In this document: positions 1-8,842 of the stretch, piece after piece
Layout: each line of letters begins with the position of its first letter
Numbering within the stretch: position 1 is the stretch's first letter
Assembly: GCA_947589215.1 (NCBI GenBank)
Contig: CANQCL010000001.1
Span: 62,001-126,000, forward strand
Direction: 5' to 3'
Source: an uncultured Clostridia bacterium
GTDB taxonomy: Bacteria > Bacillota > Clostridia > Oscillospirales > Ruminococcaceae
DNA length: 64,000 nt
Notes under the pieces: model-generated
What the model was told of the DNA's origin: nothing
What the model saw: the letters and a program-made list of their open reading frames with translations, nothing else
The model's database searches: none
Program-made: the position numbers and the translations under genes

Positions 1-1
1 C

Positions 2-1111
2 AAAGCGCTGACAGCTATCCTGATAGGAAACAATGTAGTCAATATACTGTCTGCGTCATTGGCAACAGTTATGTTTACCAAGTATTTCGGCGCAGGAAGT
101 GTCGGTATGGCGACGCTTGTTATGACGGTTTTAGTTCTTTTATTCGGAGAGATAATACCAAAAAGTCTGGCAAGCGAAAACGCCGAAAAGATGACGCTGT
201 TTATGTCGCCTATCCTCAGTGCGTTTATGTCTGTACTAAAGCCTGTAATATTTCTGATTACAAAGTTAAAAAACGGAGTAACCAAGCTTTTTGGAACAAA
301 CAAGGGAGAACCTTCTGTAACCGAAGAAGAGCTCAAATACATTATTGACGAAATTGAAGGCGAAGGTGTTTTAGAGGAACAGGAATCCGACCTTGTACGC
401 TCAGCGCTTGATTTTGATGAAATAACAATAAATGAGATTTTAATTCCGAGAGTTAATGTAACGGCGATAGATATTGAAAGCGACTTTGAACAAATTAAAA
501 ACACATTTTTAAATGAGCAATACTCAAGGTTTCCAATCTATAAAGACTCTGTGGACAACATAATAGGTATACTTCATCAGAGCGATTTTTTCAAGGTATA
601 TTTTAATAATACTACAGATAACACAGATATAAAAGCCATACTGAAAAAACCTATATACATTCCCGAGCATCAAAAAATATCGGTGACATTTAATCTTATG
701 CAAAAGCAAAAGGTTCATATGGCTGTTGTTATCGACGAATACGGCGGTACTATGGGAATAGTTACTCTTGAGGATATAATTGAGGAGCTTGTCGGTGAGA
801 TATACGATGAAAGCGATGAGGAGGACACCTCATTTATCCAGCTATCAACAAACAGCTATGAAGTATCTGCCGATTTATCTATAAACGACTTTTTGGACAG
901 ACTTGAGCTTTCTGAAGATACTATTGACAGCGACTGCACCTCAGTGGGCGGTTGGTTTATGGACGCACTGAATAAAATACCTGAATATGGTGACACTATT
1001 CAGATAGATAGGTTCACTCTTAAGGCTATAGAGGTAAACGATCAGAGACTTGAAAGAATATTTGTAACTATCAAGCCGGAAACTTATGAAACGAAAAGCA
1101 CTCAAGCTTAA
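2..1111 (+). CDS. CNNM/CorC-family CBS-domain membrane protein (5' truncated)
   Basis: The frame is already open at the left edge and codes for a continuing membrane segment, so the gene starts outside the window; the TTG at 59 is only an internal codon. Visible order: the end of the CNNM transmembrane domain with the family motif FGEIIPKSLA, an acidic helix (EEELKYIIDEIEGEG), a CBS-domain pair containing IDEYGGTMGIVTLEDIIEELVGEI, and a C-terminal CorC_HlyC domain. The family (hemolysin C/CorC, CNNM) is linked to divalent-cation transport, mainly Mg2+ or Co2+ efflux; the substrate here is unknown. An intrinsic terminator follows directly, so it ends its own transcript before pyrE. Family is confident, function inferred. 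Confidence 0.9.
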   Translation, partial: KALTAILIGNNVVNILSASLATVMFTKYFGAGSVGMATLVMTVLVLLFGEIIPKSLASENAEKMTLFMSPILSAFMSVLKPVIFLITKLKNGVTKLFGTNKGEPSVTEEELKYIIDEIEGEGVLEEQESDLVRSALDFDEITINEILIPRVNVTAIDIESDFEQIKNTFLNEQYSRFPIYKDSVDNIIGILHQSDFFKVYFNNTTDNTDIKAILKKPIYIPEHQKISVTFNLMQKQKVHMAVVIDEYGGTMGIVTLEDIIEELVGEIYDESDEEDTSFIQLSTNSYEVSADLSINDFLDRLELSEDTIDSDCTSVGGWFMDALNKIPEYGDTIQIDRFTLKAIEVNDQRLERIFVTIKPETYETKSTQA

Positions 1112-1138
1112 TACTAAAACTGCATATATTTATTAAAG

Positions 1139-1175
1139 CTGTCAAGTCGGTAGTCGTCTTGACAGTGTTTTTTTT
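1139..1175 (+). terminator. Intrinsic terminator after the CorC gene
   Basis: CTGTCAAG (1139-1146) pairs with CTTGACAG (1158-1165) across an 11-nt loop. A run of eight T follows at 1168-1175. Confidence 0.8.
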
Positions 1176-1230
1176 GTATGCTAAAATATTTTCATAAAAT
1201 ATTATGTAAAACTGAAAAGGATGTAAGGAA

Positions 1231-1884
1231 ATGACCTATAAAGAAGAATTTGTAAAATTTATGGAAGACAGCGGAGTTTTAAAGTTCGGCGAGTTCACGC
1301 TAAAAAGCGGGAGAAAAGCGCCGTATTTTTTAAATGCAGGCAGTTACTGCACAGGCGAACAGCTAGTAAAGCTGGGTCATTATTATGCACAATGCATCAA
1401 AGAACATAATGTTGAGTTTGACACTCTGTTCGGACCTGCATACAAGGGTATGCCCCTTGCCTGCTCGACGGCTATTGCGCTTTCAAACGACTTTGGTATC
1501 AACGCCAACTACTGCTTTGACAGAAAGGAGATTAAAGATCACGGCGAGGGTGGAATGTTTGTCGGAAAAAATCTTGAAGACGGCGAAAAGGTAATTTATA
1601 TTGAGGACGTTATGACCTCTGGCAAAGCGCTTCGTGAGACTTTGCCCAAATTAAAGGCTCAGGCTGATGTAAATGTTACTGCGATGTTTATATCAGTAGA
1701 CCGAATGGAAAAGGGCACAGGTGAAAAATCGGCAGTACAGCAAACCGCTGACGATTTCGGAATTCCGGTATATTCGATTGTGAATATATACGATATTATT
1801 GAATGTATTAAAAAGGGAATAATCGGAGGGAAAGAATATCTTGACGATATTATAGCTTATATTGAAGAATACGGAGCTAAATAG
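1231..1884 (+). CDS. pyrE: Orotate phosphoribosyltransferase
   Basis: Makes orotidine monophosphate from orotate and PRPP in pyrimidine synthesis; cytosolic. The 217-residue length is normal. The PRPP-binding motif is clear near residues 128-141 (VIYIEDVMTSGKAL), and the N-terminus carries the usual FGEFTLKSGRKAPYF segment that contacts PRPP and orotate. The ATG at 1231 follows a purine-rich GGATGTAAGGAA ribosome site. It lies between two terminators, so it is probably monocistronic, away from other pyr genes. No pyrimidine attenuator or PyrR-binding loop was recognised upstream. Confidence 0.95.
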   Translation: MTYKEEFVKFMEDSGVLKFGEFTLKSGRKAPYFLNAGSYCTGEQLVKLGHYYAQCIKEHNVEFDTLFGPAYKGMPLACSTAIALSNDFGINANYCFDRKEIKDHGEGGMFVGKNLEDGEKVIYIEDVMTSGKALRETLPKLKAQADVNVTAMFISVDRMEKGTGEKSAVQQTADDFGIPVYSIVNIYDIIECIKKGIIGGKEYLDDIIAYIEEYGAK

Positions 1885-1925
1885 AATAACACAAGATTTA
1901 ACAAAAGAAAATAAATAATATTATT

Positions 1926-1975
1926 TAAGTAAGTGAGTTCTGTTTTTTTACAGGGCTCATTTTACTTTGATTTAA
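1926..1975 (+). terminator. Imperfect hairpin after pyrE
   Basis: AAGTAAGTGAG at about 1927 pairs imperfectly with CTCATTTTACTT around a T-rich loop. The 3' tail is T-rich but interrupted. Probable pyrE terminator. Confidence 0.4.
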
Positions 1976-2081
1976 AATACATGGTTTAGTTTTGCTAAAA
2001 CATACTTATTTACACTCAAGTATTAAAGCTTGTTATTTCCATCTTTAGAACTGATGTTTTCTTTCTGCTGAAGAAAACAAT

Positions 2082-2117
2082 AAAATCGCCCGAGTATATT
2101 TGCTTTCGAGCGATTTT
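2082..2117 (-). terminator. Terminator of the GH5 gene
   Basis: AAAATCGC (2082-2089) and GCGATTTT (2110-2117) form the outer stem, with one mismatch further in. Read on the minus strand it ends in GATTTTATTGTTTTC, a U-rich tail. Confidence 0.65.
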
Positions 2118-2167
2118 GTTATACTTATTTTTTTATTTAAAATAACATTGTTAGTTTACTGATAAAA

Positions 2168-4216
2168 TCAACGACCATTAATATATCCGTCAACAATTGC
2201 CTCTGCAATAACCTTGCCATTATTAGTAATTACATTATTAGTTCTGTCGAATAATGCTGTACCGTCTATACCTGTTTCACCGTTATCCCAGTATGCTGTT
2301 ACTATGCCATGTAAAGATGCATAATAATTCAGCCAATAATCATAATTAGCTACTTGATCAATATTATTTTTATATGCAGGACCATATTCACCAATTAATA
2401 CAGACATACCTAATCCATCTGCAAAATTAGTTATTTTTTCAAACTGGCTATCCATGTATTCTTTTCCACCATATGTAGCATTTTCATCCCATGTAGTTGT
2501 GCCAAAATATCCGGCTATTGTAAAGTCACTAGGAGTATAATAATTGACACATATCATTAATCTGTTATCTGTTGGGTCTGTAGGCTTTTTAAATCCTGCG
2601 ATAGTCCAATCAATATCAGTATTATATCCAACAAGTATTAATACACGGTCTGTATTATTAGCTCCGCCTGCATTACGTACAGCATTAACAAATGCCTGGT
2701 TAATAGCATTGATATTTGCATATTCAGTTGGTGTTGGCGTTGCATTATAATCACCAGCACTATTCATAAGTTCATCAGCTGATTGAAATAGTACCTTTTG
2801 ATCATAACCTGTAAATGCTTGAGCAATATCTGCCCATAATGCTGCATACTTATTTAGTATCTGATTAAATGCATCACCAGTTGCATCAATATTTATCCAA
2901 TGATTAGCAAAACCTGTCATACTATCACCGTGTAAGCTGATTATTGAATACATACCCATATCATATGCATAGTCAACAACATCAAGAATTCTTTCCATGT
3001 AAACATCGTTTACAGTACCGTCTGTACCGATCATATCTAAAAAAGATACCGGTATTCTAATTGTGTTAAATCCGGCAGCTTTTACTGCCTGAATAAGCTT
3101 CTTGGTTGTTTTTGAATTACCAGTAGCCTTTTCATTAACTTTACCAGTTGCATCAACTACTTCAAGAGTATTGCCTAAATTCCATGCAAGACCCATGTTG
3201 TCCTTGATAGTTGTTGCTGTTTGACCTGATACAGGGTTTTCTGTATTCATATCAGTATTATCATACACGTGAATCTCTGTAACTGTGCAATCCTGATATG
3301 CAGCTATAAATTTTACAGTTGTATTAGGGATCTCTGTTGTGTACGTATACTGACCTGCTTCGTGCAATACGTAGTTAGGATCAGGCGTTGAGAATATTTC
3401 TTCGCCAGTTTCCGGGTCGATTGCACCTGTTGAAACTTCAATTTCAGCTTGTGAATAGTTAATTTCACCATCATTGTCTGTATCTGAGCTTGCTTCAGCG
3501 TATGTTACAGTAACGTCAACAGTTGGGTTTACCCATGCGCTGAGGTCAATTGCAGATACTTCAATGTTGTACTGACTTGCATTAACTGTTGCAGCTCCTG
3601 CAGGGTCAACTTTCATTGTACTTGCAGTACCCATTACATACTCACCTGTAATAGTAAATGGCTGCTGTACAAATGGAGTTGTTCCAGACACAAGCTTTAA
3701 TGATTCAATTGATACAACTGATGTACCAATTAAACCTGTCTGAATGTTGATACCATAAGGTTCTTGACCTGTTGAAAGCTTTTTCTCAATTACTTCAATA
3801 GGCACTCTTACCGTATAAACATGACCCTGTTCGGGTGCTACATCAGGATCAGCTGTTTGATCATAACCTAATGGACCTACAGTTGTCTTATCCCAGCCGC
3901 CCCAAGTTGAGTCGAATACAAGAAACTCGAAAGTATCATTGTAGCCAACATATTCGTCTACATTTCCTTGCTCATCTGGTACAGGTTTTGAAGGTGTTCC
4001 TACAGTATCATACTTAAATGATAATTCAAATGCAACATCTTGATAATAGTCTCCTCTATTATATGTCGCAATGTAAAAAGCATCTTCTGTGTAAGGACCG
4101 CCATTTGTGATAAGTGTAGTATCAGCGCTTGCACCTAATGATGCTCCTCCTACAATACCTGTAACTGCTAAAGTTGCAGCTGCTGCATAAGATAATAGCT
4201 TTTTAAACTTTTTCAT
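2168..4216 (-). CDS. Secreted GH5-family (GH5_4-like) protein with divergent active site
   Basis: The start is the ATG at 4216, preceded by AAGGAGGG; a longer reading to 4270 lacks a ribosome site. Residues 1-31 are a signal peptide (MKKFKKLLSYAAAATLAV...ASA). About 32-175 and 180-315 look like two beta-sandwich modules of unknown type. A GH5 TIM barrel covers roughly 335-680. Recognisable GH5 landmarks are WNLGNTLE, FNTIRIPVS (conserved Arg), SLHGD (His about 429), the predicted acid/base Glu about 482, the predicted nucleophile in IGEYG (Glu about 610) and AYWDNG. Two residues nearly invariant in GH5 differ: the usual Asn-Glu-Pro is Asp-Glu-Leu, and the usual His-Tyr-Tyr is Asn-Tyr-Tyr. The second His of the common His-His pair is Gly. 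It could be an altered-specificity glucanase or a non-catalytic binder. No dockerin or cell-wall anchor is visible. Family confident; activity uncertain. Confidence 0.85.
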   Translation of the reverse strand: MKKFKKLLSYAAAATLAVTGIVGGASLGASADTTLITNGGPYTEDAFYIATYNRGDYYQDVAFELSFKYDTVGTPSKPVPDEQGNVDEYVGYNDTFEFLVFDSTWGGWDKTTVGPLGYDQTADPDVAPEQGHVYTVRVPIEVIEKKLSTGQEPYGINIQTGLIGTSVVSIESLKLVSGTTPFVQQPFTITGEYVMGTASTMKVDPAGAATVNASQYNIEVSAIDLSAWVNPTVDVTVTYAEASSDTDNDGEINYSQAEIEVSTGAIDPETGEEIFSTPDPNYVLHEAGQYTYTTEIPNTTVKFIAAYQDCTVTEIHVYDNTDMNTENPVSGQTATTIKDNMGLAWNLGNTLEVVDATGKVNEKATGNSKTTKKLIQAVKAAGFNTIRIPVSFLDMIGTDGTVNDVYMERILDVVDYAYDMGMYSIISLHGDSMTGFANHWINIDATGDAFNQILNKYAALWADIAQAFTGYDQKVLFQSADELMNSAGDYNATPTPTEYANINAINQAFVNAVRNAGGANNTDRVLILVGYNTDIDWTIAGFKKPTDPTDNRLMICVNYYTPSDFTIAGYFGTTTWDENATYGGKEYMDSQFEKITNFADGLGMSVLIGEYGPAYKNNIDQVANYDYWLNYYASLHGIVTAYWDNGETGIDGTALFDRTNNVITNNGKVIAEAIVDGYINGR

Positions 4217-4278
4217 TTTAAGCCCTCCTTGTTTTGATTTAAATTTTACAATGGACAAATTATTATCCATTATTTACT

Positions 4279-4309
4279 ATTATAACACAAAATATGTATT
4301 AGTGTTATA
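4279..4309 (-). promoter_or_regulatory. GH5 promoter with an inverted repeat
   Basis: On the minus strand, a TATAAT -10 box (4279-4284) lies 17 nt from a weak TAACAC -35. TATAACAC (4281-4288) and GTGTTATA (4302-4309) are perfect inverted arms covering both boxes, so a repressor could dimerise across the promoter. The regulator is unknown. Confidence 0.45.
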
Positions 4310-4481
4310 TTTTTTATTTTTTTGTATGGTTGTACAAACTACTCACTCGGCTTTTGTTGCTTTTCACTATATTAATATATGAATACATCAGATATTTAAG
4401 AAAAATATGAAATGTTAGTTGTAACTTGAATTACAAATGCACAAAAATAACCTAACTAAAATAAGAAACAAAATTGTAAAT

Positions 4482-4512
4482 AAAAAACGCAGTACGTTTT
4501 TTGCATACTGCG
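4482..4512 (-). terminator. Terminator of the Rrf2 gene
   Basis: CGCAGTA (4488-4494) and TACTGCG (4506-4512) form a 7-bp stem. The minus-strand tail is TTTTTT. Confidence 0.8.
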
Positions 4513-4544
4513 CTGAAATTATTATTCTTAAACAATATATATAG

Positions 4545-4982
4545 TTATATCTCATAGCTTCCGCCATTCAAATTCTTTTGCATTTCAACTAAATCTTCAA
4601 GCGTTATGTTGTCAACAACGTCATTGATAGCATTGTAGAGCTTCTTCCATACAAATAGTGTAACGCAAGATTCGTTTCTTTCACAGTCGTTTTCCTCTCC
4701 ATCAAGACAAGCCACAGGAGCTAGACTGCCCTCAGTAAGCCTGATAATCATTCCCACTGTGTAATCCTTAGGACTTTTGGCAAGCCTGTATCCACCATTT
4801 GAACCCCGAACGCTTTTGACAAAGCCTGCCTTTGAAAGCAGCGTAATAATCTGCTCCAAATACTTGTTAGAAATACCCTGCCGCTTTGAAATCACTTTCA
4901 ATGAGATGTATTCGCCGTTATTATTTGCCGCTAAATCAACCATAAGTCTTAGTGCGTATCTTCCCTTTGTAGAAATCTTCAT
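4545..4982 (-). CDS. Rrf2-family transcriptional regulator (IscR-like, three Cys)
   Basis: 145 residues with an N-terminal winged helix-turn-helix typical of Rrf2 (MKISTKGRYALRLMVDLA; recognition region ISNKYLEQI; wing VRGSNGGYRLAK). About residues 92-106 carry three cysteines in the pattern Cys-x7-Cys-x5-Cys, the region where IscR and related sensors bind a [2Fe-2S] cluster. A redox or Fe-S sensing role is therefore plausible, though the first spacing differs from E. coli IscR (x5). No isc, suf or cysteine genes adjoin it, so targets cannot be read from context. Start ATG 4982 is preceded by AAGGAA. It has its own terminator and probably its own promoter. Confidence 0.88.
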   Translation of the reverse strand: MKISTKGRYALRLMVDLAANNNGEYISLKVISKRQGISNKYLEQIITLLSKAGFVKSVRGSNGGYRLAKSPKDYTVGMIIRLTEGSLAPVACLDGEENDCERNESCVTLFVWKKLYNAINDVVDNITLEDLVEMQKNLNGGSYEI

Positions 4983-5197
4983 TATACTATCATTCCTTGA
5001 TTAAATGTAATTCATACTATATACCTAGATTATATATTATATTCACAAAAAAGTCAAGAAATCGTTTAAGAAACTGTTTACACATTAAATCAAAGAATTC
5101 TTATTCATAATTATATCTCATCTTAAAAATGGCAATAATAAAAACTCAAGTTTTCTCTTGTACTCCAAACGTCAACCTTGCGAAGATTGTACTTTGA

Positions 5198-5226
5198 TTG
5201 ACAAATAAGAGCTATAATGGTATAAT
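5198..5226 (+). promoter_or_regulatory. Consensus sigma-A promoter for the YfhO gene
   Basis: TTGACA (5198-5203), a 17-nt spacer, and TATAAT (5221-5226): a perfect housekeeping consensus 32 nt ahead of the chosen start. Confidence 0.85.
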
Positions 5227-5257
5227 TTATGCATTATAATATAAGGAGATGTATTTT

Positions 5258-8068
5258 TTGAATGCTTTAAAAAAAATTAGAAGTAACACATATGCTATGT
5301 ATACGCTTCTTTTTATAATTATAGCTTTTTTCTCTTTTTTTTGGTTTATAGTAATTGGTAAAACTTTTATATATATTTGGGACGGCTATTTACAGTATTA
5401 CAGCTTTCTGGTAAAACTGAGAAGATTTGTTGCAGACATATTTCATGGAAACGGCATTTCTCTTTGGTCTTGGGATGCAGGATATGGTTCTGATACTTTA
5501 GGAAATTTCGCAATCGTATTTTGCGATCCGTTTTCCTATATTGCAGCGGCATTCAAGCCTAAGTATATAGATATTGGATATACTATATCTGTAATTTTAC
5601 GTCTTTACGCTGCGGGAACGGCTATGATAGCTTTTTTACGTTACAGAGGAAAGAATTTTTTACAATGCATTATAGGTGGAACAACTTATGCGTTTTCTGC
5701 ATGGGCAATAAATGCCACAGTACAAGTTTTCTTTCTGAATCCGCTAGTATTTTTTCCGCTTATAATTCTGGGTATAGATAAAATTGATAAAGAGAAAAAA
5801 CCTTTTGTTTTTGTTGCAGCTGTATTTTTATCGTTGATAACCAGCTTTTACTTTTCTTATATGTCAGCAATTTTAGCTGTTACTTATATTGTTATTAAGT
5901 ACTTCTTTGAAAATGAAAACAAAAAAAGTAGTGCAGACTTTTTTAAAAGGTTTATAAAGTTCGTTTTTTATGCACTTCTTGCTCTTTCCATTGCAGCACC
6001 TATTTTAATACCAGTATTCTATACACTTATTAATGCAACTAAGTCAACAGGTGTAGAATTTAATTTGCTCTTAAATTTGAAAGAATTTTTGAGGTATATA
6101 CTAAGCTTTATATCCAATATAGAAATAAGCAGCAATTATTCGTATACAACTCTTTCTATGATTTGCCTTGCTATGGTTCCTGCGGCAATAATTGACTTTA
6201 AAAATAAATTCAACCGTTTTCCATCACTTATGGCTTTAATATGCGTTATTATGGCGGCGTTCCCGATTTTTGGCAGCATATTTAATGCTTTAAACTATCC
6301 TGTCGGAAGATGGTGTTATATGCTTGCATTTTTCTTTATATGGGCAAGTGTCAGTGCTCTGGATTTAGACAAGTTTAAGGATACTGAGTATAAAAGGCAA
6401 TATAAAACAATACTTACTGTGATAGAGATTATTTTCGCTGTAACGCTTCTTTCTGCAAGAATGATATTTAATGTGCTATCCGATGAAGTTATGTTCATTG
6501 GACTAATAAATCTAATGTTCTTAATTATTTTCGGTTATATTGTTTGCAGTAATGAGAAAATCCGCAGGTTATCAAAGAGTGCAATTGTAATTATATTTGT
6601 AGCTGCAAATTTAGGGGTAATGTATTTTGTTCAATATTCTCCAAATTTATCTAGATTAGCCATATATACTAATGCAGGTCAATCTTATGAACAATATTCA
6701 AACGCTGCCCAGAGAGTGGGAACAACAATTGACGATAATGATTTTTATAGAATAGATCAGGTTCAAAATTCCATAACGAATGGAAATGATTTAACTTTTC
6801 TTCGTGTGCCTGCTAATGAAAATTTATTTTTCGGAACTCGTTCTATATACAGTTATATATCAACCATTGATCACAGAATTTTTGATTACAACAAAGTTCT
6901 ATGCAACAGTGCCGGCTATCACCGAAGAATTTGCTTTAATTCTAATGACAACCGAAGCCGCATAAATTTCTTACAGGGAGTTAGGTATTTTATAGGAGAT
7001 GATAAGAACAAAAATTCAAAGACTTCTCAATATGCAAGCTATAAATTTAAAAAATATAAAACAGTTGACGGCGTTGAAATATTAAAAAACAAATATAAAG
7101 CGTCTCTGGGCTATGTGTTTAAAAATACCATTAGCAAAAATGATTTTATGAAATACGACTATTTAGACCGTGAGCAAATAATGATGCAGGCATGTGTGGT
7201 TTCTGATGGCAATAAAACTAACGCAACTAAAATTAATGAAAACGCAATAACTTTAGATGCTCGAAATGTAGATTATAAAATTGAGTCTAAAAGCGGTTTA
7301 AGACTCAGTAAAGACAAAATCAAAGTAATGTCTGATACTTCTCGATTAACAATTAGCACAGGTATAATAAATAACAGTGAAGTATACATTGTTATTAAAA
7401 ATTTAAAGAAAAAACCTTTCTCGTATCAGGAGTATAAGGATTATTGTCTAAACGAAAACATCAATTCAAAACTTGAATCGTATAAATTTGATGCTAAAAA
7501 TATATCGTATTCTCCTTACAAAAATATTAATGTTTTTATACAAAAATCACATACCGTAAGAAGACTAATGAATGCGGCAGGCGAAAATCAAGCATTTACA
7601 GATGTAAAAGACTATATTGCAAATCTAGGTTATTATAAATCTACAAAAGGAAAAATCACTATTGATTTTAAAGCAATAGGTGATTACACCTATGACTCAA
7701 TCGAAGTAGTTGCGGTATCTCAGGAGAACTATGATACTCAGGTTAAAATACTTGAAAATAACAGATTAAAGGTATCAACAATGCACGATAACTACATTAA
7801 AGGAACAGTTAATGCCGAAAATGACGGTCTGCTTTATTTAAGCATACCTTACAATGACGGCTGGAAGGTATATATTGACGGCAAGGAGCAGGAAACTTTT
7901 GTTGCGGATATTGCCTTTACAGGAGTTAACATTGATAAGGGCAAACACACCGTTGAGCTTATATACAGACCTGTAGGTTTTAAAGCCGGATTGCTTATGA
8001 GTATTACAGGGATAATAGTACTTGCGGTTATATTGATTTATAAAAGGATGAAAAGAAAAATAAAATAA
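5258..8068 (+). CDS. YfhO-family multi-pass membrane protein
   Basis: About 936 residues. I chose TTG at 5258 because AAGGAG (5243-5248) abuts the upstream ATG at 5249 but sits 9 nt from the TTG. The N-terminal half holds about a dozen hydrophobic segments with the family opening (an early aromatic IWDGYLQYYSF loop after the first segment). The C-terminal part is a large extracytoplasmic region ending in a last membrane segment and a KRMKRKIK tail. The family is GT-C-like; B. subtilis YfhO is implicated in lipoteichoic-acid glycosylation, and other members in sugar transfer from lipid-linked donors. The substrate here is unknown. It is monocistronic between a consensus promoter and a strong terminator. 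Confidence 0.85.
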   Translation: MNALKKIRSNTYAMYTLLFIIIAFFSFFWFIVIGKTFIYIWDGYLQYYSFLVKLRRFVADIFHGNGISLWSWDAGYGSDTLGNFAIVFCDPFSYIAAAFKPKYIDIGYTISVILRLYAAGTAMIAFLRYRGKNFLQCIIGGTTYAFSAWAINATVQVFFLNPLVFFPLIILGIDKIDKEKKPFVFVAAVFLSLITSFYFSYMSAILAVTYIVIKYFFENENKKSSADFFKRFIKFVFYALLALSIAAPILIPVFYTLINATKSTGVEFNLLLNLKEFLRYILSFISNIEISSNYSYTTLSMICLAMVPAAIIDFKNKFNRFPSLMALICVIMAAFPIFGSIFNALNYPVGRWCYMLAFFFIWASVSALDLDKFKDTEYKRQYKTILTVIEIIFAVTLLSARMIFNVLSDEVMFIGLINLMFLIIFGYIVCSNEKIRRLSKSAIVIIFVAANLGVMYFVQYSPNLSRLAIYTNAGQSYEQYSNAAQRVGTTIDDNDFYRIDQVQNSITNGNDLTFLRVPANENLFFGTRSIYSYISTIDHRIFDYNKVLCNSAGYHRRICFNSNDNRSRINFLQGVRYFIGDDKNKNSKTSQYASYKFKKYKTVDGVEILKNKYKASLGYVFKNTISKNDFMKYDYLDREQIMMQACVVSDGNKTNATKINENAITLDARNVDYKIESKSGLRLSKDKIKVMSDTSRLTISTGIINNSEVYIVIKNLKKKPFSYQEYKDYCLNENINSKLESYKFDAKNISYSPYKNINVFIQKSHTVRRLMNAAGENQAFTDVKDYIANLGYYKSTKGKITIDFKAIGDYTYDSIEVVAVSQENYDTQVKILENNRLKVSTMHDNYIKGTVNAENDGLLYLSIPYNDGWKVYIDGKEQETFVADIAFTGVNIDKGKHTVELIYRPVGFKAGLLMSITGIIVLAVILIYKRMKRKIK

Positions 8069-8105
8069 CCTAAAGCGGTCTTAATAAATTATAATGTAAA
8101 AAGTC

Positions 8106-8134
8106 AACCGGTAAGGATAACCTTACCGGTTTTT
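8106..8134 (+). terminator. Strong terminator between yfhO and relE
   Basis: AACCGGTAAGG (8106-8116) pairs perfectly with CCTTACCGGTT (8121-8131) across a 4-nt loop, followed by T. It probably also serves the convergent toxin gene. Confidence 0.85.
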
Positions 8135-8152
8135 AAATCTGAATATTTTTCT

Positions 8153-8425
8153 TTATTTATCATAGATATTTCGCCTGTGTCCAACATTTAAAACTAAGAT
8201 CGTAACCTGTTTATCTTCAATTTCGGCAATCAGCCTGTAATTTCCAACACGATACCGCCATTGACCCGACCTGTTAGCAGTCAAGCCTTTTCCAAAACTT
8301 CGTGGATTAGTACATCCTTCAAGATTCTTTTCAATCCACCCTATAATCAATGACGCTGTATGTTTGTCCAATTTTTTCAGATCTTTTAATGCTCTGTCAG
8401 AAAAAACTACCCTGTAGCCATTCAT
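8153..8425 (-). CDS. RelE/ParE-superfamily toxin
   Basis: 90 residues with the type II toxin signature: N-terminal YRVVFSDRALKDLKKLDK, central RSFGKGLTANRSGQWRYRVGNYRLIAEIEDKQVTILVLNVGHR. The basic residues and the RYRVGNYRLI strand match RelE-type ribosome-dependent mRNA interferases rather than ParE gyrase toxins, but family alone does not settle the target. The ATG overlaps the antitoxin stop by four bases (ATGA), giving translational coupling. The gene appears intact. Confidence 0.88.
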   Translation of the reverse strand: MNGYRVVFSDRALKDLKKLDKHTASLIIGWIEKNLEGCTNPRSFGKGLTANRSGQWRYRVGNYRLIAEIEDKQVTILVLNVGHRRNIYDK

Positions 8426-8640
8426 ATACCTAACTCCTTTTTAACTTCATCAATAGAATAGGTTATAGGATTTTTTCTGTGTTCTGCAATGGCTTCCTCA
8501 TAGCACTTTAAATCGTATTCATCTTCAATTTTTTCCATTACCGCATTTCTGATCAAGTCTGATAATGAAATATTATTAAGCTCCGCATATTTTTTAAAAA
8601 GCTCTGTATCTTCATCATTTAATCTTACCGAAATAGTCAT
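8422..8640 (-). CDS. RelB-like ribbon-helix-helix antitoxin
   Basis: 72 residues. The N-terminus (MTISVRLNDEDTELFKKYAELNNISLSDLIRNAVMEKIEDE) is a ribbon-helix-helix DNA-binding fold of the DUF6290/RelB-like type; the C-terminal tail is expected to wrap the toxin. It is first in the operon, as usual for type II antitoxins. A 19-bp palindrome overlapping its promoter is the likely autoregulatory operator. Confidence 0.88.
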   Translation of the reverse strand: MTISVRLNDEDTELFKKYAELNNISLSDLIRNAVMEKIEDEYDLKCYEEAIAEHRKNPITYSIDEVKKELGI

Positions 8641-8655
8641 AGTATCAGCTCCTTC

Positions 8656-8692
8656 TGTAATACATTGTATTACATTTTTTAAGATTTGTCAA
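8656..8692 (-). promoter_or_regulatory. Toxin-antitoxin promoter and operator
   Basis: The perfect palindrome TGTAATACATTGTATTACA (8656-8674, 9-bp arms, one central base) overlaps a minus-strand -10 TACAAT (8664-8669). A TTGACA -35 lies 17 nt upstream (8687-8692). This is a classic site for repression by an antitoxin or antitoxin-toxin complex. Confidence 0.85.
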
Positions 8693-8842
8693 TAATATTT
8701 TATACTTTTTTATCGTTTATTTTCATTTATAACGTACCTGTTTTTTACTTATAATAAAAATATCCAATTAAGGTATTTCTTTTTTGTATAATTTATGTTA
8801 TACTTATTGTAAGTATAAAAATAATACTGCGGAGGTTTAATA

